Positions 41,157 through 50,279 of a stretch of DNA of 50,279 nucleotides are shown one piece after another. Below the pieces are notes generated by a model. It searched no databases. It was given only the letters and a program-made list of their open reading frames with translations, and was not told the origin of the DNA. The DNA lies in contig JBBHKE010003142.1 in the NCBI GenBank assembly GCA_037447655.1, forward strand, positions 1-50,279, given 5' to 3'. The position numbers were made by a program, and so were the translations under genes. Source of the DNA: Zygnema cylindricum (taxonomy: Eukaryota > Streptophyta > Zygnematophyceae > Zygnematales > Zygnemataceae). The stretch's first letter is position 1; every line of letters begins with the position of its first letter.

Positions 41157-44100
41157 TTAACAAATCTTTTTAAAATGATTGAAATCTGAGAAATCATTAA
41201 GACATTGAAAATAAGTTAGTGCACATTCAATTTTTCAATTCCCAAACATTGAAAAAGAAAGGTGAAAATTTCCCCATAAATTTTGTAACAACAAAATTGA
41301 AAGCTCTCAAAGGTAAAATTCAACCATAAACTTTGCAAAGCAAAATAGAAAGCTCGCAAAGGTGGCAAAATTAGGGTTTGAAAAGTTTTGAGGTATTTTA
41401 TTGACTCATTTGTTCTTGAAGAAATAAACTACTCCACTTTTGTTCTCTTCGATAAACATTTTTCCCATTTCCCACTAAATCAGGATCTTTTACTCTCTAA
41501 TCCTTACATCCTCACCCTTCATGGCTTCATGCCCTCCCTCTACATATAAATCATTGCTAGGAGAAAGCAAGTTTGTTTGACCTCTAGGTAATTGGAATGA
41601 GCTTCAACAGCGGCTACACTTCCAGCCGCGTCTGAGTCATGAGGACCTAAGCGCGCCCCACATCTAACGCACGCCCCATATCAAACCAGCCCTCGTTGGC
41701 AGTGTGGTCACTTAGTTTCTCTCCAATCCCTTACCACTTCACATGGTGATTCCACCTACCGGGTCTTAGCACCCTCACCGGTTACGGCAGTCGATTTTCG
41801 GGTGAGCAAACTTCTACCTGTTTTCTAACCAAAGCTTTGATACCTTAAGAAATCTTTTGAATATCATCGAAATCTGAGAAATCATTAAGAAATTGAAAAT
41901 GAGTTAATGCACTTTAAATTTTTCAATTTATGAAAACATTCATGTTGAAAGGTAAAAATTTCCCCATAAATTTTGTAATAGCAAAATTGAAAGCTCTCAA
42001 TGGCAAGATTTTATCATTAATTTTGGAAAGCAAAATAGAAAGCTCTTAAACGTGACAAAATTGAGGTTTGAAATTTTTTAAGTTATTTGTAGATTCCTTT
42101 GCTCTTGAAGAAGTAAAGTACTCCACTTTTCTTCTCCTCGATTAACAAATTTCCCATTTCCCACTACATCAGGATCTTCTACTCTCTAATCCTCATCTCC
42201 TCACCCTTTATGGCTTCAAGCCCTCCTTCTGCATATGAATCATTGCGAGGAGAAGGCAAGTTTGTTTGGCCTCTAGGTAATTGGAGTGAGCTTCAGCGGT
42301 GGCTACACTACCCACCCCGTTTGAGTCATGAGGACCTAAGCACAACCCACATCTAACGCACGCCCCACATCTAACCAAAGGCCGCTGGAAGTGTGGTCAT
42401 TTAGTTTATCTCCAATCCCTTGCCACTTCACATGATGATTCCACCGACTAAGTCAGAGCACCCTCACTAGTTATGACAGTCGATTTTCGGGTGAGCAAAC
42501 TTCTCCCTGTTTTCTAATCAAAGCTTTGATACCTTAACAAATCTTTTGAAAAAGATCAAAATTTGAGAAATCCTTAAAACATTGAAAAAAAGTTAGTGCA
42601 CATTCAATTTTTCAATTTCGAAAACATTGATGTTGAAAGGTAAAAAATTCTCCATAAATTTGGTAATAGCAAAATTGAAAGCTCTCAATGGTAAGATTTA
42701 ACCATTAATTTTGTAAAGCAAAATAGAAAGCTCTCAAAGGTGAAAAATTAGGGTTTGAAAAGTTTGAAGTTATTTTATAGACTCCTTTGCTCTTGAAGAA
42801 GTAAAGTAATCCACTTTTCTTCCCCTCGATTAAGAAATTTCCCATTTTCCACTATATTAGAATCTTTTACTCTCTAATCCTCACATCCTCGCCGTTCATG
42901 GCTTCAAGCCCTCCCTCTACATATGAATCATTTCTAGAAGAAGGCAAGTTTGTTTGGCCTCTAGGTAATTGGAGTGAGCTTCAGCGGTGGCTACATTACC
43001 CACTCGTCAAAGTCATGAGGACCTAAGCACACCCCAGATCTAACGCACGCCCTACATCAAACCAGTGGCCACTGGCAGTGTGGTCATTTAGTTTCTCTCC
43101 AATCACCTACCACTTCACACGGTGATTCCACCCACCGGGTAAGAGCACCGTCACCGGTTACGGCAGTCGATTTTCGGGTGAGCAAACTTCTACCTGTTTT
43201 CTAACCAAAATTTTGATACCTTAACAAATCTTTTGAAAAAAAATGGAAATCTGAAAAATCATTAAGAACTTGAAATTAAGTTAGTGCACATTGAAATTTT
43301 CAATTTCGGAAACATTGATGTTGAAAGGTAAAAAATTCCCCATAAATTTGGTAATACCAAAATTGAAAGCTCTTAATGGTAAGATTTAACCATAAATTTT
43401 GTAAAGCCAAATAGAAAGCTCTCAAAGGTGACAAAATTAGGATTTGAAAAGTTTTAAGTTATTTCTAGACTCCTTTGCTCTTAAAGAAATATAGTAATCC
43501 AATTTTATTCTCCTCGCTTAACAAATTTCTCATTTCCCACTACATCAGGATCTTTTACCCTCTAATCCTCACATCCTCATCCTTCATGGCTTCAAGCCCT
43601 CCTTATGCATATGAATTATTGCTACGAGAAGGCAAGTTTGTTTGGCCTCTAGGTAATTGCAGTGAGCTTCACCGGTGGCTACACTACCCACCCTGTCTAA
43701 GTCATGAGGACCTAAGCACGCCCCACATCTAACGCACGCCAAACATCAAACAAGCGGCCGCTGGAAGTGTGGTCAATTAGTTTCTCTCCAATCCCCTACT
43801 ACTTCACATGGCGATTCCACCTACCAGGTTAGAGCACCCTCACCGGTTACGGCAGTCGATTTTCGATGAGCAAACTTTCCATGTTTTTTAACAAAAGCTT
43901 TGATACTTTAACAAATATTTTGAAAAAGATCGGAGTCTAAGAAATCATTAAGACATTGAAAATAAGTTAGTGCACATTCAATTTTTCAATTTCCCAAACA
44001 TTAATGTAGAAAGGTAAAAATTTCCTAATAAATTTTGTAACAGCAAAATTGAAAGCTTACAAAGGTAAGATTCAACCATAAATTTTGCAATGCAAAATAG

Positions 44101-44604
44101 AAAGCTTTCAGAGGTGACATAATTAGGGTTTGAAAAGTTTTAAGTTATTTCTGGACTCTTTTGCTCTTGAAGAATTAAAGTACTCCACTTTTTTTCTCCT
44201 CGATTAACAATTAACAATTTCCCATTTCTCACTACATTAGGATATTTTACTCTCTAATCCTCACATCCTCACCCTTTATGGCTTCAAGCCTTCCCTCTAT
44301 ATATGAATCATTGCTTTGAGAAGGCAAGATTGTTTCGCCTCTAGGTAATTGGAGTGAGCTTCAGCTGTGGCTACACTACGTACCTTGTCTGAGTCATGAG
44401 GACCTAAGCACGCCCCATATCTAGCGCACGCCCCATATCTAATCAGCGATCGCTGGCAGTGTGGTCACTTAGTTTCTCTCCAATCCCCTACCATTTCACA
44501 TGGTGATTCCACCTTCCAAGTCAAAACACCCTCACCGATTATGGCAGTCGATTTTCGGGTGAGTAAACATTTTCATGTTTTCTAACCAAAGCTTTGATAT
44601 CATA
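41157..44604 (-). repeat. Gypsy-2 leader: tandem array of five ~690-bp units, each with a PBS-like start
   Basis: The marker 'gcagtcgattttcgg' (or a close variant) recurs with its 'tcg' at 41791, 42480, 43167, 43856 and 44548, giving periods of 689, 687, 689 and 692. Each unit contains the same blocks: 'ttaacaaatcttttga', 'caaaattgaaagctc', 'ggcaagtttgtttggcctct', 'catgaggacctaagc'. In element orientation each begins with a variant of GGTATCAAAGCTTTGGTTAG, which resembles the tRNA-iMet PBS. The array fills the space between the 5' LTR (44605) and gag. No coding potential is seen. Confidence 0.92.
44591..44602 (-). promoter_or_regulatory. Gypsy-2 primer-binding site (decayed)
   Basis: TGATATCAAAGC on the minus strand, two bases from the 5' LTR. 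It differs at two positions from the tRNA-iMet PBS TGGTATCAGAGC. The internal unit starts at about 41830 and 42521 (GGTATCAAAGC) are closer to consensus than this one. Confidence 0.65.
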
Positions 44605-45525
44605 TATAATAGGATCTCCTACCTCTTAAAAAATCCTATTACTACAACCAATTTAAACCACGGATTTCACACATTGGATAATTTCACATTCACATTGGAA
44701 AACACTCACATAAAAAAATAAATTTTAAATTACAATAAGTTTTTGTAAAAATCACATTAGCTTGGTCTCTTGCCCTTGTGGCTCACCTTTCAATAAAATA
44801 TTTCCGCCTTTCAACTCTTAAATAATTTTATCTCTTAATTATTAAAACACTACTTAGTTTGTAAGAGATTTCAGTGCAAAAATGTCATTGCTCCAATTTG
44901 GTATTATTTGCTCAAGACCAAGATTAGTCATAATTTCCATAAATATTTCCAATGAAAAAGATGTTTTTTCTCCTCTTAGACTTCACTTTTATCCATTATT
45001 GCCTTGGACTCGCCAGGCTAGGGTCAACTCTTCATTGAATAGGTTTTACTTGGGCAAGTTATTGATCAGCAATGACTCAAACTAACCAATGCAAAAACGT
45101 GCGAAATATCTTACTTATTATGTAGCATTTCTAACCAATCAAACGTTTCCTTTCACTCTGTAATATATACGTGCAAGAGTGCGTGCCAAACTAAATGGGA
45201 CTTTCGCACGAACGTGCGTCGCAAATATCGCATGCAAAACTTCCTTCGAAATTCCATAAAGTGAAAGTTTTCGTTTCGTACTAAAATTGTACGAAACGAA
45301 CCACCGTGCGTATTAAATGACATACTAAGTCGTTTGGTATTTTTCTAAACGTATGCCTGAAATTCCGCGGCTAACTTTTTACCCTTAACCCGTTTCAATA
45401 AACCCACCTGTTAGTTTGACCCTACGCTGTTGTCTAAATACACCAACCGCTATAACTTTTGAAATACACCTTCAAAACGTGCGATTCTTTCGCGTAAAAC
45501 CACCAAATTCATTTTCTTATATTTA
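44605..45525 (-). repeat. Gypsy-2 5' LTR
   Basis: Aligns with 20706-21620. Both outer dinucleotides have decayed (plus strand TATAATAGG for TGTAATAGG at one end, TATATTTA for TATATTCA at the other). Confidence 0.85.
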
Positions 45526-47924
45526 TAGTGGTACTTTTGCATGTGTCAAAGTTACAGTTATTTTTTTTTCATTTTCCTTCAAAACTTAGAAAAAAACGAG
45601 AAAATCCTTAATCGTTCAAAAAAAATGAAATTACCACCGTACAATTTACGTTTACCTGTAACTTTATATGTAATATAGTTTGTCGTCTAGCGCGATGCAA
45701 TTTCTTTATAACGCATTTCGACCAATTTTCGAGTCCTTCCAGCACATGTTCAAATTTTACATCAAATCACCTCGCGAGGTAATTTGAAATAAAGTCAAAT
45801 AAGGTAAGCGAATAGGAAGACAATGACGCACGTGTCGTAAGTTTTTTACAATTTTTGTGCGCGGAGTTAAAAAAAAAAACCACACACCACGTTTCCATCC
45901 TGTGCGTACTGTTTTCCGTGCGTGGTTTCTGTACAGGGGTTTTATTTCCCAAACACACTTATCTTTACACATATGACGTAGGAAAAAACATTGGGCCCTT
46001 GTCGGCAAGTGGGAAAACGAGAAGCGAAACCGCATTTCTGTGGGAAAGTAAAAGGTAATATAGCGTTTCGACACGTCGATAATGTGGTGTACGGACTTTA
46101 CGAAGTCACCAAAATTGTACAGCGTGCGCAGAGACGCCTCAAATTGAAGTCGAGTGGAAGTTTTGCCGTTTTTTTTTTACCACTTCATCTGTCACATTGT
46201 TTCGTACACGTCTACGTAAGTCACTTTTTTAAGTAACAAGTTTTTTGCGTTTACATCCGAATGCTCTGAAATCTGTTCGAAGAATCTTCACTAAAATACA
46301 AAGTAGCATGACTAATTTTCGGTTACATGCGAAAACACAGTATAACCTAAATTCTCGTTTACAAACAAGTTCAATCCATTATTACTGCTACAAACACGAG
46401 AAAACCCTCTCAAATTTGTAGTGTTGTGTACCGACAAGGTTTTGCCGATAATGGATATGTCCCTTTTTTTGGCTTACCAAAGATCGATATAGTGGCACAA
46501 TTTATCATTATCGATGTCATCGCGATAAAAAACCGATAATATCGGTTTGGTATCGCGATAACACCAATACCAATAACTATCAGCAATAAATGTATGGTTT
46601 TTCGTACAGCCATACGGATAAGTGTGTGTGTTCTAAAATTTGGTGTACAAAGTACAAAATATATTATCATACGTGGCGTGCCACGCTATATAGAGTCAAA
46701 AATATAATACAATATACAATAAAATATTATTATACAGCGTACTATATATTTTCTACTTATCGCCGATAAGGAGTTTGTTGCTCTCGGAGCGATATATTGG
46801 GACCCCTTACTGTTCAATAACATATGACTATCAGTATCGAGTTTATTGCGATATTTTTTTACCCAATACACGACATTACTTATTTGATTATTGTTAATAA
46901 AGTCAAAGGAAGATCGCGCTAACTTGTTCGCACATGTTCAAAATTTTATTGTGTAAACAGAAGCTATAGAGTGTACACTATGAGAATGTGTGGATAAATT
47001 AAATAAACGTATGTCGATTAGCATTAGTGAGCATCAACCACACTATTTTTTTAACACTAATAATTTCTCTATATTGGTAACGTATCTCGGGGTAGTGTAA
47101 TTCCCAAATTGTCAAAATTTTGTGTTAACTACACCGCTCATGGTTATTACTGTTAAAATTTGTAATTGTAACGCTAATTAAGTGCCAATAACTCTATTTT
47201 GTGTATTTGTATAAAAAAAAAAGAAACATTAACATTAACTCAAGCACTTAACGCTATTTGGTTTGTCAACTTAATACCGTATACGTCGGGCTGGCATCAA
47301 CACTATTTTAAATGCAAGTGTGCTACCTTGACTGTGTCCGCCGAGAAACAAACTTTTGGGTTTGGACATTGTACGGAACATATAAACTAGAGTAGAATCT
47401 CACAATATTTTTTGATGTTTTACGTTATTTTATGCTTTATTTTAAGTAATGTTCATGTTATTTCCGACGGCTAACAAGTATTGAAAGTTAATTCACAAGC
47501 GAAACACACTTAGGGCATGTTCCCATGTGATAAAGTAAGGGTTTTTTTCGTCATTTTCCTCCAACTTAGTGCGCAACGGGAAAATCTTCAATTGGACCAA
47601 CAAAAATGAAAATACCACGTTTTGAGCGTTTCGACCCACTCTTGTATCACTCCAACTCATAACCAAACTTTTACTAAAATCACTTCTCAAGGCAATTTTA
47701 GTTAAAGTAACAAGTTACAAGCGAATAGATGTTTTGGCATGCGTCACACGCTTTTGCAAAAAAACAGTATGCGAAGTAAAAAAAAAACCCCATTACCCGT
47801 TTCTAGTCTGTACCATAGTTGTTCAACTCGTATTTTACTCACGATTCAAATGTGCGAATAATACGTAGATATCGGAGAGGTCGATTTGAGAAAAATCGTT
47901 AGTGATTGTGAATCCATACTATTC
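45526..47924. other. Non-coding stretch with a diverged direct repeat pair
   Basis: No gene is supportable. 45560-45890 and 47545-47800 align as diverged direct repeats: both have 'cattttcct', 'gaaaatc', 'aaaaatgaaa', 'gtttcgacc', 'aagcgaatag' and a long A-run near the end. The first copy carries a near-palindrome centred on CTCGCGAG at about 45777. 46440-46560 is rich in short palindromes such as CGATAATATCG and TATCGCGATA. Ends and class are unknown. Confidence 0.45.
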
Positions 47925-48270
47925 CGTACATGTAAAAAAAAATGAATTTTACATGTACTGCAGTTTGTACAATTTCCGTAGCACTTCTGTCTCTTTTTTT
48001 AATAGTATGTACATTTTTGGTACAATGGCGTACAGTTTCCGTAAAATTTATGTTCAGTTTACCGGATAGAAGGTACTACTAAATGCAACATATATTTGCG
48101 TCAAAGTCCGTACATTTACCGTACAGCTACCGGAAAATACCGCACAACTTCCGTAAATTGCCCGTTCAGTTTACCGGACAGAAAGTACATCGCGTTTTTT
48201 TGCGATTTTTTTAAAGTCACGAACAAAACGTAAAAATCGGAAAAAAATGAAAAATAGCGTGATTTGAACA
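47925..48270 (+). repeat. Dispersed repeat, inverted partner of 6738-7080
   Basis: Shares 'gtccgtacatttaccgtac', 'gttcagtttaccgga.ag', 'tcgcgtttttttgcga' and 'gatttgaacaac' with the complement of 6738-7080. It contains two internal subrepeats of about 115 bp. It is directly followed by a CACCG-family end at 48275. Confidence 0.6.
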
Positions 48271-48274
48271 ACTA

Positions 48275-48500
48275 CACCGTGAATCGCAATTAGCGTAATG
48301 AAATAGATAGCGTAATGAAACAATTAGCGTTATTGTTGCTAATTGGGAATTTCAGTATTTTCCAAAAAAACTTTTATTATAATTTAACATTAACTCTAAT
48401 TTGTAAACTAGTTTGTAAAAATTTTCGGCGCATATTATATCCACACTAAAATATGTGCATGTACGAAATTGTTCAAATTGTACGCCGTCGCGTTTTTCCT
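48275..48500 (+). mobile_element. CACCG-family MITE, left end and partial body
   Basis: TA then CACCGTGAATCGCAATTAGC. The following ~225 bp are homologous to the inverted right half of the 34171-34659 element ('gcgtaatgaaatagatagcg', 'tgtacgccgtcgcgttttt'). Similarity stops near 48500, and no matching right end is seen. Confidence 0.7.
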
Positions 48501-48796
48501 TTGCCCTTTTTCTAAAAGGGGAAAGCATTGTAGTCGCCTTCGTCTCTGGTGTCAACGAGAATTGATCGTTGATTTCTTTGTTTGAGATCTTGAGCCGTTG
48601 AATGTTTTGAGTTTTGTTTGTCGTCTTTGGTGACAGCGATTGTTGACCGTCGTATTTTTTTGGTGTAAGATCGTGAGCCGTTGAATGATTGTAGAATTTT
48701 GTTGTATTGAAAGTAGACACGTGGAACAATGTTATTTGTTGTATCTCGCGAGGTTGTATTCTGCCGACGTAATAGTACCGCTGAAATAATGACGTA

Positions 48797-48900
48797 CACC
48801 GCGAATCGTTATTAGAGTAATGAAAAAATTAGAGTAAAAAAACAAAAAAAAAACAATTAGAGTAATTGACGCTAATTTATGTGATAGAGCTTTTCTAACT
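48797..48900 (+). mobile_element. CACCG-family end, second unpaired copy
   Basis: TA then CACCGCGAATCGTTATTAGA with repeated 'ttagagtaa' in place of the usual 'ttagcgtaa'. No partner end was found before the window edge, so its extent is unknown; the given end is arbitrary. Confidence 0.5.
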
Positions 48901-49967
48901 ATGAAGTTTACTCTAATTTATTTAGCTATTCTATATTGGGTTATGTCAGCGATAATTATGTGCGCGATAATTATGAACACTACATTACGTAGACGTACAA
49001 AATGTGTCAGTCCGGTATAGTATTGACGTCATTATGAAGCTAATAGTATTTGTCGCATTGTCTGTCAGTTAATGTTCACATTGACGATGATTCTGTCGAC
49101 GGACGAGAGTTATGCGAACGGCTTTTTTTCGATGTGATTGATTATTTTTGTTTAGTACGATTTCACGTGCGAGCGCGATTCTATTAAATCATTATTTGTA
49201 CCTTTTTACTTATAAAAGTATAATTTTGCACGGTAAGACGTCGTCCGTACTCAACACTATTTAAATATAACCTATATTATAATATTTTACGCTAATTAAA
49301 CCTCACCTAAATTAGAATAATGAAAAAAATAGAATCGATTACTCTATTTGATGTGATAGAGTCGATTTGGCGATTGTTAAATTTTGTTCCAATAGCAAAA
49401 ACTAATCATTGTTTCTAATTTTTGAACCCAATGCAAAATAATAGTAGATTATTCAATAATTAATCATTGTTTTTATTTTTTGAGTCCAATGCATATCATA
49501 ATAGAGTATGTAACGCGGAAATAAGTTGACCTGACGGACTAAATAGTATGACGCGTTGTGTATGCAAAAGGAGATGACGAAACTAAGTGGATTGATTAAC
49601 TCGCATATTGATCATGTAAGACGTTTAACTAAGCGTAAAAGTTTCCTATTGATTTGAGCGTGCGTCTTTTTCTTATGAACAATATGAATGAATGGATTGA
49701 ATATATAGTGTAGTATTAAATATTTTAATGTTAAATATAGTATTCACACTAAAGCGTTAGCATTGTGGAACCATTATTTGTTTAAGTAGAAAAGTATTGG
49801 TTTTTGATTATTATATTAAGGTGTTGCGTTTATTTTTTTTATATTTTTATATCAATACATAATAGTACAAAAGAAGAAAACAAAAAAAAACACAAACAAA
49901 ATAAATAAACACAATACAACCTTGATGACATAACTAAGAAAGAAAAAGCATCAGACCTAACTAGGAT
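48901..49967. other. Non-coding AT-rich spacer
   Basis: No gene. A 58-bp direct repeat starting AATCATTGTTT begins at 49404 and again at 49462, with moderate divergence. Poly-A and poly-T runs occur near 49835-49900. Confidence 0.5.
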
Positions 49968-50279
49968 CCAACCATCTTAGTCCAATGACCTAGAAGGTTG
50001 GAACAACATCAATATCAGCTCGATGGTTGACTAACACTACAAATTGTTCTTTTTTTGTTTATTACTTTAAGTACTTTTTGTGTTTCCGATCAAGCAGCCT
50101 AGTCGTAGACTAAGATTGTTGCATAAACATCATTCATTATCAGCTCAAAGGCTGACTAACATTACAATCACTTCATTTTTTTATTTTTTTATTACTTTAA
50201 TACTTTGTTTGTCTTTTTTTTTATCAACCATTTTAGTCATTAGACTTAGAGGTTGCCTGAACATCATTATCAGCTCGAA
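49968..50279. repeat. Tandem array, period 125-130 bp, running off the window
   Basis: The marker ATCAGCTC occurs at 50014, 50139 and 50269. Units share 'gactaacactacaa' or 'gactaacattacaa', 'ttattactttaa' and 'agactaagattgttgc' or 'agacttagaggttgcc'. Divergence between units is substantial. It could be a satellite or minisatellite edge; its full length is not visible. Confidence 0.75.

Larger units (their letters stand above)
20706..45525 (-). mobile_element. Gypsy-2: old Ty3/gypsy element, host of a nest of insertions
   Basis: A minus-strand element with its 5' LTR at 44605-45525 and 3' LTR at 20706-21620. Between them lie a leader array (41157-44604), gag, protease, RT and the first part of RNase H (37621-41068). 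The rest of RNase H and the integrase are at 21725-24321. Removing copia-B (24327-37615) and the solo LTR (22376-23431) leaves about 10.5 kb. Domain order is Ty3/gypsy. Outer flanks (GACAC against TAGTG) show no target duplication. All coding parts carry stops or frameshifts. Confidence 0.88.

Noticed and set aside
41157-44604. CRISPR-like or independent satellite array
   Set aside because: Units are about 690 bp with no short repeat/spacer structure, and the array sits exactly between a 5' LTR and gag with PBS sequences at unit boundaries. It is a retrotransposon leader.
45991-46236. 81-codon plus-strand frame as a small gene
   Set aside because: No domain, no supporting context, in repeat-rich AT sequence.
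48352-48729. 125-codon minus-strand frame
   Set aside because: It overlaps a CACCG-family element body and has no recognisable motif.
48275-48820. Complete MITE bounded by the CACCG ends at 48275 and 48797
   Set aside because: Both ends have the same orientation, so they cannot be the two inverted ends of one element.

Overview
This window looks like a gene-poor, repeat-rich stretch of a eukaryotic nuclear genome. I find no host protein-coding gene. The recognisable coding sequence all belongs to LTR retrotransposons of two superfamilies, Ty3/gypsy and Ty1/copia, most of it broken by stops, frameshifts and later insertions. The mix of a chromodomain-bearing Ty3/gypsy element, Ty1/copia elements and several MITE-like families fits the green-plant lineage. 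A streptophyte (charophyte) alga is my tentative guess, but nothing here proves it. A run of 10 N at 20270-20279 marks a scaffold join.

Layout. 1-7209 is AT-rich and non-coding, and holds several non-autonomous DNA-transposon-like elements: a PIF/Harbinger-like family with GGGTG ends (367-1050, 2489-3224, 4018-4727), a TA-inserting family with CACCG ends (1-74, 5237-5455) and a 276-bp hAT-like family (5705-5980). 7210-9900 holds a copia-type LTR and, next to it, a ruined copia gag. 10043-11477 holds a second 276-bp hAT-like copy and a fourth, truncated Harbinger-like copy. 11478-18924 is a minus-strand Ty3/gypsy chromovirus (here gypsy-1) with both LTRs, an initiator-Met PBS, gag, protease, RT, RNase H, integrase with chromodomain, and an unrecognised extra reading frame after the integrase. 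Its protease is split by a 226-bp insertion that carries a well-folded tRNA-like sequence.

20706-45525 is one old minus-strand Ty3/gypsy element (gypsy-2) that has become a nest. Its RNase H was split by a plus-strand copia element (copia-B, 24327-37615). Copia-B was in turn split by a minus-strand copia element (copia-A, 26864-33302) and by a 489-bp CACCG element (34171-34659). A solo LTR of the copia-A family (22376-23431) interrupts the gypsy-2 integrase. Target-site duplications and restored reading frames fix most of the junctions. The gypsy-2 leader between its 5' LTR and gag is a tandem array of five units of about 690 bp, each starting with a PBS-like sequence.

45526-50279 is non-coding: diverged dispersed repeats, two more CACCG ends, and a tandem array with a 125-130 bp period that runs off the right edge.

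The most notable biology is in copia-A and copia-B. Both appear to prime from the anticodon arm of initiator tRNA-Met (half-tRNA priming, as in Drosophila copia and yeast Ty5). Both start gag inside the 5' LTR, so the primer-binding site is itself codons of Gag.
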